64,000 nucleotides of DNA from Microbacterium natoriense (GCF_030816295.1 NZ_JAUSXV010000001.1:4092001-4156000), one strand, 5' to 3'; positions 36,563 through 45,507 are shown, counted from the stretch's first letter. Numbers and translations are program-made. The notes: generated by a model not told the origin, from the letters alone.

Positions 36563-37165
36563 ATGCGCATCTCCGACTTCGCCGTGCCCGACACCCCTGC
36601 GGCCCGGGGAGCCCGCGAGCTGATGGACGAATACCACTCCCCTGCGCTGCGCAACCACGTGGTGCGGTCCTGGTTGTGGGCCGAGGCGTTCGCGGTCGTC
36701 GAAGGACGCAGCGGCGTCGATCACGAGCTGCTCTATGCGGCGGCCCTGCTGCACGACATCGGGATCGTGCCTGCGTTCGACAACCACGTGCTGGGCTATG
36801 AGGAGGCAGGCGGCCATGTCGGCGAGGCGATGGCCGCGGGTGCCGGGTGGCCGGCGGCGCGGCGCATCCGCATCAACGAGGTGATCGTGAGGCACAACTG
36901 GCCCGAGGTCGACCCGGCGTTCGACCTCGAGGGCTACCTGCTGGAGACGGCCACCGGCCTCGACATCGCCGGGCGCCGAGATGCGGAGATCCCGCTCGAC
37001 TTTCGCCGCGAGGTGCTCCACGCGCACCCGCGACTCACTCTCGCCGAGGAGTTCGGCGCCGGCGTGCGGGAGCAGGCGGCCCGCAAGCCGCACAGCCACG
37101 CCCGACGGCTGCTCGAGGGCGGGGTCGTCGACAAGCTGGCGGCGAACCCGCTCGAGCGGATCTGA
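36563..37165 (+). CDS. HD-domain phosphohydrolase-like protein
   Basis: A 200-residue cytosolic HD-superfamily metal-dependent hydrolase, of the group that includes cyanamide hydratase-like proteins. Metal ligands are visible: His in LRNHVVRSW (about 30), the His-Asp pair in AALLHDIGIVPAFD (about 65-68), later His residues in DNHVLGY and VRHNWPEVD, and a distal Asp in TGLDIAG. The start at ATG 36563 fits a leaderless promoter with TACTCT six bases before it. Convergent with the alditol oxidase gene, 12 bp apart. Substrate unknown; HD proteins of this type are often found with catabolic genes, but no direct link to arabinose use can be shown here. Confidence 0.75.
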   Translation: MRISDFAVPDTPAARGARELMDEYHSPALRNHVVRSWLWAEAFAVVEGRSGVDHELLYAAALLHDIGIVPAFDNHVLGYEEAGGHVGEAMAAGAGWPAARRIRINEVIVRHNWPEVDPAFDLEGYLLETATGLDIAGRRDAEIPLDFRREVLHAHPRLTLAEEFGAGVREQAARKPHSHARRLLEGGVVDKLAANPLERI

Positions 37166-37177
37166 GGATGGATGCGC

Positions 37178-38455
37178 TCAGAGACCGAGGCGCTCCAGGT
37201 ACTCGTTCACGAGGCGCCGCTCGGGGTCGTGCTTCGCGACGAGAGCCGCGAAGTCGTCCCATCGCGGGTAGCGCGAGCGCACCTCGGCGCCGTCGAGCGT
37301 GAACACCTTGCCCCAGTGCGGACGGGCGGATGCGGGCAGCGCGGCCTCGATGGTCGGCAGCAGCTCGCGCACCGCCGCCTCGTCGGGCTTCCACGTGAAG
37401 TGCAGGCCGACGGCATCCGTCCCGTAGGAAGAGCTCAGCCACAGATCGTCTGCGCACACCGTGCGGATCTCATTCACGAGCAGCAGCGGCGCGATGCGGT
37501 CGGCGAGCGAACGCACGGCCTCGATGGCGGCCACGGCATCGAGGCGCGGCACCAGGTACTCGCTCTGGATCTCGGCCCCGGCCGACGGGGTGAACTCGAG
37601 CTTGAAGTGCGGCAGCCGTTGGAACCACGGGCCCGCGACGCCCTCCTGCTCGGTGCAGGCCTCGGGATCGACTCCGATGATGGGATGCCGTTTGCCCTCG
37701 GCCGGCGCAGCGCCGAGAGACACGGCGAGCGCCTCGCGCGCTGCGCGTCGCTCCGCGGCATCCGCCCTCGTGGCGGGCACCCGCTGCTTGATCCAGATCT
37801 GGTCGGCGACGTCGGTCCGCTGCCAGGTCGAGAAGATGCTGACGCTGGTTCCGACGCCCGTGACGGCGCCGAGGTCACGGAGGATCGCGTCCCACGACGG
37901 GTGCTCGAACACGTGCTGGGCGACCTGGTAGCTGGGCTCGACGTCGAGCGTCAGGTCGATCACCGCGCCGAGAGCGCCGAGCGCCACGACCGCGCCGTCG
38001 AAGCCGTCGTCTCCCCGCGCGAGGGAGCGGACTTCGCCGGATGCCGTCATCACCGTCACCGCGCGGACCGCGCTCGCGAGCGAGCCGGTGGCGTCGCCGG
38101 AGCCGTGCGTTCCCGTGGCCACGGCACCTGCGACCGAGATGTGCGGGAGAGACGCGAGGTTCGCGAGCGCCAGCCCCTGCTCCTCGAGCACGGGGGCGAT
38201 ATCGCCGTAGCGGAGCCCGCCGGAGACGCGCACCGAGTCGCGAGCGGGCGAGATGTCGATCACCTGGGGCATCCGGTCGAGAGCGATCAACGAGCCGGTC
38301 GTGTCGGCGATGTCGTTGAAGCAGTGCCGGGAGCCGAGCACGCGCACGGAGCCCCCCGCGGTGAGCAGCCCGCGGAGCTCGTCGATCGACTCGGGATGCT
38401 CGATCGAGGAGGCCCGATAGAGGAGGTTGCCGGCCCAGTTGCGTTCGTCGCCCAT
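37178..38455 (-). CDS. FAD-dependent alditol (xylitol/pentitol) oxidase
   Basis: A 425-residue vanillyl-alcohol-oxidase-family flavoenzyme resembling AldO and xylitol oxidase, which oxidise the terminal alcohol of alditols to aldoses with H2O2 release. N-terminal NWAGNLLYRAS is the hallmark start of AldO; GSRHCFNDIADTTG carries the His expected to bind FAD covalently; GAVATGTHGSGDATG is the FAD-binding loop; the C-terminal block HFTWKPDEAAVRELLPTIE belongs to the sugar-acid lactone oxidase domain (ALO). ATG at 38455 has a leaderless layout (TACGCT six bases upstream). It is divergent from the LacI gene with 55 bp between. Near an arabinose locus an arabitol or xylitol role is plausible, but this is inference. 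Confidence 0.83.
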   Translation of the reverse strand: MGDERNWAGNLLYRASSIEHPESIDELRGLLTAGGSVRVLGSRHCFNDIADTTGSLIALDRMPQVIDISPARDSVRVSGGLRYGDIAPVLEEQGLALANLASLPHISVAGAVATGTHGSGDATGSLASAVRAVTVMTASGEVRSLARGDDGFDGAVVALGALGAVIDLTLDVEPSYQVAQHVFEHPSWDAILRDLGAVTGVGTSVSIFSTWQRTDVADQIWIKQRVPATRADAAERRAAREALAVSLGAAPAEGKRHPIIGVDPEACTEQEGVAGPWFQRLPHFKLEFTPSAGAEIQSEYLVPRLDAVAAIEAVRSLADRIAPLLLVNEIRTVCADDLWLSSSYGTDAVGLHFTWKPDEAAVRELLPTIEAALPASARPHWGKVFTLDGAEVRSRYPRWDDFAALVAKHDPERRLVNEYLERLGL

Positions 38456-38510
38456 GGTGTCAGCGTACCCGCGGGGCCGTGCCTTCAGACGCGCGGGATA
38501 GTCTGACCCC

Positions 38511-39557
38511 ATGACAGCGCCGCCCGCTCCTCGAGCGACGATGAAAGACGTCGCGGCTCTGGCCGGAGTGTCACCGAAGACCGTCTCGAACGTCGTCACC
38601 GGCACGGTCGTGGTGCGCGCGGAGACCAGGGCGAGGGTCGAGGCGGCTATGGCCGAACTCGATTTCGTGCCGAATCTCAGCGCGCGCGGTCTGCGCAACG
38701 GCAGAAGCGGGATCATCGCCGTCGCGCTTCCCGACCTGGGCACGGCGTACTCGGCCCAGCTCGTGCACCGCATCGTCGCCGCCGCGCACGACCGCGGCCT
38801 CGCGGTGCAGGTGGAAGAGACCGCGACCGAACCCGAACGCGAGAAGGAGCTGCTCTCTCGCGCCCGCGCCCACCTGATCGACGGCCTGATCCTGAACCCG
38901 ATCCGCCTCGAGGACAGCGTCGTGAAGTACGCGGACCGCCTGCCGCCGCTCGTCGTGATCGGCGAGGTCGAGCAGAACCGCGCCGACCACGTGCGCATCG
39001 ACAGCCGTGTGGCCGCATCCGAGGCGACCTGCCACGTGATCTCCCGCGGCGCGCGACGGATCGCCGTGATCGGAGCCGACGACGACCCCGCGTTCGAGAC
39101 CGCAACCAGCCGGATGCGCCTCGCGGGCGTGCACGATGCGCTGCGCGAGGCCGGCATCGCCCGCGATCGGCGGCTCGAGGTCAACCTGCTGCCCTGGACG
39201 ATGGCAGGCGGCGCGGAAGCTGCGCGCATGCTGCTGGCGCGCGAGGTCGACTTCGACGCGGTCGTCGCGTTCACCGACTCGATCGCCTTCGGTGCGATGC
39301 ACACGCTGCACGACGCCGGCATCCGCGTTCCCGACGACGTGATCGTGACCGGCTTCGACGACGTCGAGCTCTCGGCATTCACCTCCCCGTCGCTGACGAC
39401 CGTGGCCTTCGATCTGGGCGACTTCGCCGAGGCGGCGCTGGGCCTTCTCGAGTCGCGCATGGACGATCGCGTGTCGCCGCCGCGCGGGCTGATCCTGCCG
39501 CACCGGCTCATCGCGCGCGCGAGCACCTCGGCCTCGCCGGCCGGGTATCACCCCTGA
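38511..39557 (+). CDS. LacI-family transcriptional regulator
   Basis: A 348-residue LacI/GalR repressor with HTH in TMKDVAALAGVSPKTVSNVV (about 10-29) and a full sugar-binding sensor domain (VVAFTDSIAFGAMHTLHDAG and VIVTGFDDVELSAFTSPSLT near the end). It lies just upstream of, and on the same strand as, the substrate-binding protein/permease/GH51 operon (102-bp gap) and divergent from the alditol oxidase. The ATG at 38511 has TAGTCT six bases before it and no ribosome site, so it is probably leaderless. The likely target is the palindrome at 39604-39619. Effector unknown; an arabino-oligosaccharide fits the GH51 neighbour. Confidence 0.9.
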   Translation: MTAPPAPRATMKDVAALAGVSPKTVSNVVTGTVVVRAETRARVEAAMAELDFVPNLSARGLRNGRSGIIAVALPDLGTAYSAQLVHRIVAAAHDRGLAVQVEETATEPEREKELLSRARAHLIDGLILNPIRLEDSVVKYADRLPPLVVIGEVEQNRADHVRIDSRVAASEATCHVISRGARRIAVIGADDDPAFETATSRMRLAGVHDALREAGIARDRRLEVNLLPWTMAGGAEAARMLLAREVDFDAVVAFTDSIAFGAMHTLHDAGIRVPDDVIVTGFDDVELSAFTSPSLTTVAFDLGDFAEAALGLLESRMDDRVSPPRGLILPHRLIARASTSASPAGYHP

Positions 39558-39603
39558 CCGGCAGATCGTCGCGACGGGTATCGCTCTGACTCTTGCGCCG
39601 CCG

Positions 39604-39619
39604 ATTACCACGATGTAAT
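39604..39619. promoter_or_regulatory. Inverted repeat ATTAC-N6-GTAAT before the importer operon
   Basis: Five-base arms ATTAC/GTAAT separated by six bases, 40 bp before the substrate-binding protein start. Sequence is unlike the TGTTA and CTACAA operators elsewhere in the window, which suits a site for the adjacent, separate LacI regulator. Not verified. Confidence 0.4.
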
Positions 39620-39659
39620 GATGGGTGCGCCCCCGACGCAGTCACAAAGGAGTGACCCG

Positions 39660-40997
39660 ATGACACCCCCGCTCGATCTCTCGCGAAGGCAGTTCCTCAC
39701 CGCCGCCTCGCTGACCGCGGCAGCAGCGCTGCTCGCGGGATGCGCGCCCGGTGCGACGCCCGGCGCCGGCCCGCAGACGCTCCAGTTCTGGCATCTGCTC
39801 TCCGGCGGCGACGGCGTGACCATGTCTCAGCTGCTGCAGAAGGTCAACGACGCGCAGGACGCCTTCCGCATCCGCCCCACCGTCCTCGCCTGGGGCACGC
39901 CGTATTACACCAAGCTCGCGATGGCCGGCGCAGGCGGGCGCGCTCCCGACGTCGCCATCATGCACGCCACCCGCACGGTCGGCTGGGCTCCGGGCGGGCT
40001 GCTCGACCCGTGGGACCTCGCCCGGCTCGAGGAACTGGGCATCGACGCCTCGACGTTCCCGAAGCCCATCTGGGAGAAGGGCTTCGTCGGCGAGCAGATG
40101 TTCAGCATCGCCCTCGACGCCCACCCGTTCGTGGCCATGTTCAACACCGACATCTGCGACGCCGCCGGCGTGCTCGACTCAGACGGCGCGCTGCAGGAGA
40201 CGACCTCACCCGAGGAGTTCCTCGAGCAGCTCCGCGCGATCGGCGGCCAGGCGAGCGGACACGCGCTGTCGTACGGCTACCTGGGCGACGGCGCGCAGAT
40301 GTGGCGCCTGTTCTACACGCTGTACTCACAGCACGGCTCGCCCATCGAGCTCCCCCCTGGCGGGAAGGCCGTGATCGACAAGGACGTGGCGGTCGAGTCT
40401 CTGACGTTCATGCGCACGCTCCTCGACGGCGAGATCGCCGCGGCCCAGGCCGACTACGGCACGGCGGTCGCCGAGTTCTCGACAGGAAAGAGCGGGATGC
40501 TGTTCACCGGCGTCTGGGAGCTGCGCACCATGCAGAACGCGAAGCTCCCGTTCGACGCGACGATGATCCCGACCCTGTACGGGACGCCCGCGGTGTACGC
40601 CGACTCGCACTCGTTCGTCCTGCCTCACCAGACCCACGCCGACAAGGCGAAGCGCGACCTGACCTATCAGTTCGTCGCCGACATGCTCAAGGGCTCGTTC
40701 GGCTGGGCCGAAGCCGGCCACATCCCCGCGTTCCTGCCCGTCACCGAGTCGCCGGAGTACGCGGATCTCGTGCCCCAGGCGCACTACGCCGAGGCCGCGA
40801 AGCACGTCGTCTACGATCCGACCGCCTGGTTCACGGGCTCCGGCTCCAACTTCCAGGGCGAGTTCGGTGCTGCCGTGCAGAACGTGCTGCTCAAGGGCGA
40901 CGACCCGGTCGCCGCGATCGATCGCTTCGAGGCGCGCGTGAACACGATGCTCTCACAACCGAACCCGGCTGACCCCGAAGGGACGTTCGGCTCATGA
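39660..40997 (+). CDS. ABC sugar-importer substrate-binding lipoprotein (Tat-type signal)
   Basis: A 445-residue extracytoplasmic solute-binding protein of family 1 (carbohydrate type). The start at ATG 39660 has AAAGGAG (39646-39652) seven bases upstream. The N-terminus combines a twin-arginine-type motif (SRRQFLT, about 8-14) with a lipobox LLAGC (about 25-29), so export as a folded Tat lipoprotein is likely. The mature part begins TLQFWHLLSGGDG, typical of oligosaccharide binders. First gene of a four-gene operon with two permeases and GH51; its stop overlaps the next ATG by four bases. The ligand is probably arabino-oligosaccharides, from the GH51 context. No ATPase gene accompanies it. 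Confidence 0.88.
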   Translation: MTPPLDLSRRQFLTAASLTAAAALLAGCAPGATPGAGPQTLQFWHLLSGGDGVTMSQLLQKVNDAQDAFRIRPTVLAWGTPYYTKLAMAGAGGRAPDVAIMHATRTVGWAPGGLLDPWDLARLEELGIDASTFPKPIWEKGFVGEQMFSIALDAHPFVAMFNTDICDAAGVLDSDGALQETTSPEEFLEQLRAIGGQASGHALSYGYLGDGAQMWRLFYTLYSQHGSPIELPPGGKAVIDKDVAVESLTFMRTLLDGEIAAAQADYGTAVAEFSTGKSGMLFTGVWELRTMQNAKLPFDATMIPTLYGTPAVYADSHSFVLPHQTHADKAKRDLTYQFVADMLKGSFGWAEAGHIPAFLPVTESPEYADLVPQAHYAEAAKHVVYDPTAWFTGSGSNFQGEFGAAVQNVLLKGDDPVAAIDRFEARVNTMLSQPNPADPEGTFGS

Positions 40998-41944
40998 TGA
41001 CCGCAGCCACCGATTCGACCCGCACGATCGTGACGGGTTCCCGCACCGCCGCCCCCGCACGCCGTGCAGGCACGCGCAGCCGCGAGCAGCTCGTCAGCTG
41101 GGCGTTCCTCGCCCCGTTCCTCATCGCCTTCGCGCTCTTCCTGGTCTGGCCGATCATCCACGGCATCGTCCTCAGCTTCACCGACGCCTCGCTCACGGGC
41201 GCCGGCGGCGGATTCGTCGGCTTCGCCAACTATGCCGAGGCGCTCAGCGACCCGGTCATGTGGCGTTCGCTGTGGAACACGATCTGGTTCACGCTGCTCT
41301 CCACCGTGCCGCTCGTCCTGATCGCCCTGCTGATGGCCGCGCTCGTCGACCGCGGCCTTCCTGGCCAGTGGCTGTGGCGGCTGTCGTTCTTCATGCCGTA
41401 TCTGCTCGCCTCGACCGTGATCTCGCAGATCTGGGTCTGGATCTTCAACCCGCAGATCGGTGCGGCCAACAACATCCTGAAGGCGCTCGGCCTCGAGCCG
41501 CTCGCCTGGCTGCAGAATCCCGAGACCAACATGCTGTCGATCGTGATCGCCACGGTGTGGTGGACGGTCGGGTTCAACTTCCTGCTCTACCTGGCGGCGA
41601 TGCAGAACATCCCGCCGCAGCAGTACGAGGCGGCGTCCCTCGACGGTGCGGGCGCCTGGCGCCAGTTCTGGTCGATCACGCTTCCCCAGCTGGGACCGGC
41701 GACCGTGCTCATCCTGCTGCTGCAGATCCTCGCCTCGCTGAAGCTGTTCGATCAGGCGTACCAGATGCTCGGCGGCGTCGCGAGCGACACCACCCGCTCG
41801 ATCGTCCAGTACATCTACGAAGCCGGATTCGTCAGCTACCGGTTCGGCTACTCGGCCGCCATCTCTTACGTGTTCTTCGCCCTCATCGTCATCGTGGGTG
41901 TCGCGCAGGCCCTGGTCACGCGCCGCCGGAAGGAGCAGCTGTGA
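40994..41944 (+). CDS. ABC sugar-importer permease (MalF/UgpA type)
   Basis: A 316-residue inner-membrane permease with six predicted helices; the first is SWAFLAPFLIAFALFLVWPI (about 36-55). The cytoplasmic coupling (EAA) loop reads YEAASLDGAGAWRQFWSITL (about 212-231), which contacts the ATPase. ATG at 40994 overlaps the stop of the binding-protein gene (ATGATGA); a second ATG at 40997 is also possible. It forms a heterodimer with the next gene product to carry oligosaccharides. The importer must borrow an MsmK/MalK-type ATPase encoded elsewhere. Confidence 0.9.
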   Translation: MMTAATDSTRTIVTGSRTAAPARRAGTRSREQLVSWAFLAPFLIAFALFLVWPIIHGIVLSFTDASLTGAGGGFVGFANYAEALSDPVMWRSLWNTIWFTLLSTVPLVLIALLMAALVDRGLPGQWLWRLSFFMPYLLASTVISQIWVWIFNPQIGAANNILKALGLEPLAWLQNPETNMLSIVIATVWWTVGFNFLLYLAAMQNIPPQQYEAASLDGAGAWRQFWSITLPQLGPATVLILLLQILASLKLFDQAYQMLGGVASDTTRSIVQYIYEAGFVSYRFGYSAAISYVFFALIVIVGVAQALVTRRRKEQL

Positions 41945-42849
41945 TGTCCACCGCGACCCTCACCCCGACCGAGGCGGTCGTCACCGCCACGCCCCGGCGC
42001 CGCTCGCACCTCCCCGGCCAGAAGCCGTTCGCGCCCCTGCGCGTCGCGGCGTTCCTGGTGCTGCTGCTGCTCGCGATCGGCTGGCTGCTGCCGTTCCTCT
42101 GGGCGGTCGCGACCGCCTTCAAGACCGAGCCGGATGCCGCATCGGGCGATCCCTCGTGGATCGGCGCCTCAGGTCCCACGGTCGACGCCTTCACGGCGAT
42201 CCTTTCGCAGGGCAACGTCTACACCTGGGCGTTCAACAGCCTGTGGACGGCCGCGGCGGTGACCTTCATCACCCTGACGATCTCGGCCCTCGCGGCGTAC
42301 GCGTTCTCGCGGCTCGACTTCGCGGGTCGCAAATGGCTGTTCGTCGTGATCCTCGCCTCGATCGTGGTGCCGCCGCAGGTGCTGATCATCCCGCTCTTCT
42401 ACCAGATGCTCGCCTTCAACATGATCGACACCTACTGGGGACTGATCCTGCCGCAGGTGGTGGCTCCGGCGATGGTGTTCATCCTGAAGCGGTTCTTCGA
42501 CGCGATCCCGATCGAGCTCGAAGACGCGGCCCGCGTCGACGGCGCCAGCCGGCTGCGCATCTTCTGGTCGGTCGTGCTGCCGCTGTCGCGCCCGATCCTG
42601 GCATCCGTCGCGATCTTCGTGTTCATCGCCGCGTGGAACAACTTCCTCTGGCCGTTCCTCGTCATCAACGACACCACGCTGATGACGCTGCCGGTCGGTC
42701 TGCAGACCGTCATCAGCGCATACGGCGTGCAGTACGCGCAGGTCATGGCGCAGGCGGTGCTCGCAGCCCTCCCCCTCATCGTCATCTTCCTCATCTTCCA
42801 GAAGCAGATCGTCAAGGGCGTCGCGACCAGCGGCTTCGGCGGTCAGTGA
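41944..42849 (+). CDS. ABC sugar-importer permease (MalG/UgpE type)
   Basis: A 301-residue permease, partner of the preceding protein. First helix VAAFLVLLLLAIGWLLPFLW (about 33-52); the EAA loop reads LEDAARVDGASRLRIFWSVV (about 197-216); the typical C-terminal IFQKQIVKGVATSGFGG is present. The start is ATG at 41944, whose A is the last base of the upstream stop; AAGGAG sits about ten bases upstream, and a GTG three bases earlier is an alternative. The gap to the GH51 gene is 36 bp. Confidence 0.9.
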   Translation: MSTATLTPTEAVVTATPRRRSHLPGQKPFAPLRVAAFLVLLLLAIGWLLPFLWAVATAFKTEPDAASGDPSWIGASGPTVDAFTAILSQGNVYTWAFNSLWTAAAVTFITLTISALAAYAFSRLDFAGRKWLFVVILASIVVPPQVLIIPLFYQMLAFNMIDTYWGLILPQVVAPAMVFILKRFFDAIPIELEDAARVDGASRLRIFWSVVLPLSRPILASVAIFVFIAAWNNFLWPFLVINDTTLMTLPVGLQTVISAYGVQYAQVMAQAVLAALPLIVIFLIFQKQIVKGVATSGFGGQ

Positions 42850-42885
42850 CCCCTACCCGGCTCGAAAGCCACAACCAGGAGAACC

Positions 42886-44409
42886 ATGGCCAACGCCCGC
42901 ATCACCATCGACCGCGACTTCACGATCGCCGACGTCCCCCGACGACTGTTCGGGTCCTTCGTCGAGCACATGGGGCGCTGCGTCTACACCGGCATCTACG
43001 AGCCGGGGCACCCGCAGGCCGATGAACGCGGGTTCCGGCGCGACGTGCTGGAACTGGTTCGGGAGATGGGTCCGACGGTCGTCCGCTACCCGGGCGGCAA
43101 CTTCGTCTCCGGGTACCGATGGGAGGACGGCGTCGGCCCCGTCGCCGATCGCCCCGTGCGCATCGACGGCGCTTGGCACACCATCGAGACCAACGCCTTC
43201 GGCCTGCACGAGTTCGTGGACTGGGCCCGCGACGCCGAGGTCGAGATCATGGAGGCCATCAACCTCGGCACCCGCGGGGTCGAGGAGGCGCGGGCGCTCG
43301 TCGAGTACGCGAACCACCCCGGCGGCACCTACTGGTCGGACATGCGGCGCCGCAACGGCGCCGAGGACCCGTTCGACATCAAGCTCTGGTGCCTCGGCAA
43401 CGAGCTCGACGGGCCGTGGCAGATCGGCCACAAGACCGCCGCCGAGTACGGCCGGCTCGCGCAGGAGACCGCGAAGGCGATGAAGCTCGTCGACGACTCG
43501 ATCGAGCTCGTCGCTGTCGGCTCGTCGAACCGCGGCATGCCGACCTTCGGCACCTGGGAGCACACGGTTCTCACGCACGCCTACGACGAGGTCGACTACA
43601 TCTCGATGCACGCCTACTATCGCGAACTCGAGGGCGACGCCGAGTCGTTCCTCGCCGAGGCCGTCGAGATGGACGCCTTCATCGACGGTGTGATCGCCAC
43701 GATCGACGCTGTCAAGGCCGCAGGCAAGCACACGAAGCAGGTCAACATCTCCTTCGACGAGTGGAACGTGTGGGACTTCGACCGGTACAACAACGAAGAG
43801 GAAGCGGCGATCGCGGCAGCCGGATGGCGAGAGCATCCGCGCCTGATCGAAGACACCTACAACGTGACGGATGCCGTCGTGGTCGGCACTTTCCTGAACA
43901 GCCTGCTGCGCCACGGCGACCGCGTGCACATCGCGAACCAGGCGCAGCTCGTGAATGTGATCGCGCCGATCCGCTCGGAGCAGGGCGGACCCGCCTGGCG
44001 TCAGACGAGCTTCTGGCCCTTCGAGCGGATGGCGCGCCTCGCGCGCGGCCGCATCCTGCAGCTCGCGGTGTCGGCGTCGCAGATCGGCACGAAGCAGTAC
44101 GGCGACGTGGACTCGGTCGACGCCGCCGCGACGTTCGACGAGGAGACGGGCCGCGTGGTGCTGTTCGTCGCGAACCGTTCGCTCGAGTCGGCGAACGACC
44201 TCACGGTCGACCTGCGCGGCTTCGGCGCCCTGCGCGTCGTGAACGCCGAGACGCTCACGATCCCCGACGGCGGCGACCGCTTCACCGCCAACCTCGAGAC
44301 CACGCCCGACTCCGTGCACATGGTGCCGCTCGCGGGCGCCGAGGTGGTCGACGGCGCCGTGCGGGCGACGCTCCCCGCGCTCTCGTGGTCGGTGATCGAA
44401 CTCGCCTGA
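42886..44409 (+). CDS. GH51 alpha-L-arabinofuranosidase (cytosolic)
   Basis: A 507-residue intracellular GH51 enzyme that removes alpha-L-arabinofuranosyl residues from imported oligosaccharides. No signal peptide. Family motifs: RLFGSFVEHMGRCVYTGIYE near the start, VVRYPGGNFVSGYRWEDGVG, acid/base Glu in LWCLGNELDGPWQ (about 173), nucleophile Glu in SFDEWNVWDFDR (about 292), then the C-terminal beta sandwich. ATG at 42886 follows CAGGAGAACC. Last gene of the plus-strand importer operon. A paralogue with the same layout lies at 45504-47003 in the opposing operon; the two differ across the loops, so their substrates or inducers may differ. Confidence 0.94.
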   Translation: MANARITIDRDFTIADVPRRLFGSFVEHMGRCVYTGIYEPGHPQADERGFRRDVLELVREMGPTVVRYPGGNFVSGYRWEDGVGPVADRPVRIDGAWHTIETNAFGLHEFVDWARDAEVEIMEAINLGTRGVEEARALVEYANHPGGTYWSDMRRRNGAEDPFDIKLWCLGNELDGPWQIGHKTAAEYGRLAQETAKAMKLVDDSIELVAVGSSNRGMPTFGTWEHTVLTHAYDEVDYISMHAYYRELEGDAESFLAEAVEMDAFIDGVIATIDAVKAAGKHTKQVNISFDEWNVWDFDRYNNEEEAAIAAAGWREHPRLIEDTYNVTDAVVVGTFLNSLLRHGDRVHIANQAQLVNVIAPIRSEQGGPAWRQTSFWPFERMARLARGRILQLAVSASQIGTKQYGDVDSVDAAATFDEETGRVVLFVANRSLESANDLTVDLRGFGALRVVNAETLTIPDGGDRFTANLETTPDSVHMVPLAGAEVVDGAVRATLPALSWSVIELA

Positions 44410-44415
44410 GCTGGC

Positions 44416-44520
44416 GCGCGCTGCCGGACACGAATGTCGGCTCAGATCACGGATGTCGGTCGAGAATCCGGGTTTCCACTGACATCTGTATTCTCGGCCG
44501 ATATTTGTGCGGCAGCGCGC
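44416..44520. repeat. Nested inverted repeat built from ~20-bp units between convergent operons
   Basis: Outer arms GCGCGCTGCCG (44416-44426) and CGGCAGCGCGC (44510-44520) are perfect. Inside, two direct ~20-bp units, CACGAATGTCGGCTCAGAT (44429-44447) and CACGGATGTCGGTCGAGAAT (44448-44467), face a reverse-strand copy CACAAATATCGGCCGAGAAT (complement of 44490-44509). The whole could fold into one imperfect 105-base hairpin. It lies exactly between the stops of two convergent operons, so it may act as a bidirectional terminator, but the repeat-unit build suggests a dispersed element. Confidence 0.6.
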
Positions 44521-45507
44521 TCAGCGACCGTCGACCGTCGGCCAGCCGTCGGTCCAGGTGATCGGCAGCAGGCCGAGGGTCGGGATGCCGTCGGCATCCG
44601 CGTCGTAGAAGTGGAAGGCGAGCCGGTCGCCCGACACCGACTGGCCGCCCGGGCCGACGCGTGAGCCCTCGGACGTGAGCACGACAGTGCCCCCGTCGTC
44701 GAGCAGCGCCCCGCCGTCGGCATCGAGATAGGGACCGGCCACGTCCTTCGAGCGCCCGACGATGATCTCGTAGGTGCTGTCGACGCCCTTGCAGCAGAAG
44801 CCGCGCGAGGCGAACAGGTAGAACCAACCGTCGTGCGCGACGATGTACGGCGCCTCGATCGCGTTCTCGACCAGCCCCCGGTCGGCGATGAGGATCGGCT
44901 CGCCGTCTGAGGCGCGCAACCCGCTCGGCCACTCCAGTTCGACCATCTGCAGGCCTGAGAAGAACGACCCGAACGACATCCACGGCACGCCCTCGGCATC
45001 CTCGACGATCCCCGGATCGATCGCGTTGAAGTCCTCGCCCTCCGAGGAGATCACCTCGCCCCGATCGACCCATTCGTATGCGGGGTCGTCGGGGTCGAGC
45101 GTCGTGTTGGTCGCGAGCGCGATCACCGAGCGGTTGCTGCCGAAGGTGGATGCCGAGTAGTAGAGGTACCAGGTGCCGCCGTGCTCGTAGAGCTCGGGCG
45201 CCCACAGGTTGTCGACTCCGGGCACGGCCGCAGGCAGCCACTCGGGCTTCGTCTTCCAGACCTCGCCGACGTACTCCCAGCTCGCCCCGTCGTCCGAGCG
45301 GCGGATCTGGATGTTCCCGTCGCCGATCTGACCGTTGCCCGTCGAGTAGATGTAGTCGCCGTCGTCGGTGTGCACGTACGCCGGGTCGTGCACGAACACG
45401 TCACCAGACAACGATGGCGCGACCGGGGCGCCCGAGCATCCGAGGAGCGCCGCCGCCGCTGTGACGATCACAGCGGCGGCGACAGGACGGGAGAAGCGAC
45501 GGATCAC
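44521..45507 (-). CDS. GH43 endo-alpha-1,5-L-arabinanase-like lipoprotein
   Basis: A 328-residue GH43 enzyme anchored as a lipoprotein: the N-terminus VIRRFSRPVAAAVIVTAAAA leads to the lipobox LLGCSG (about 23-28). Catalytic residues: base Asp in VFVHDPAYVHTDDG (about 42), modulator Asp in NAIDPGIVEDAEG, acid Glu in NAIEAPYIVAHDG. The block RGFCCKGVDSTYEI is typical of endo-arabinanases. The start is GTG at 45507, overlapping the GH51 stop by four bases (GTGA). Last gene of the minus-strand importer operon; it would cut arabinan at the cell surface to feed the transporter. It lacks the C-terminal Cys module, which fits its own membrane anchor. Confidence 0.86.
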   Translation of the reverse strand: MIRRFSRPVAAAVIVTAAAALLGCSGAPVAPSLSGDVFVHDPAYVHTDDGDYIYSTGNGQIGDGNIQIRRSDDGASWEYVGEVWKTKPEWLPAAVPGVDNLWAPELYEHGGTWYLYYSASTFGSNRSVIALATNTTLDPDDPAYEWVDRGEVISSEGEDFNAIDPGIVEDAEGVPWMSFGSFFSGLQMVELEWPSGLRASDGEPILIADRGLVENAIEAPYIVAHDGWFYLFASRGFCCKGVDSTYEIIVGRSKDVAGPYLDADGGALLDDGGTVVLTSEGSRVGPGGQSVSGDRLAFHFYDADADGIPTLGLLPITWTDGWPTVDGR

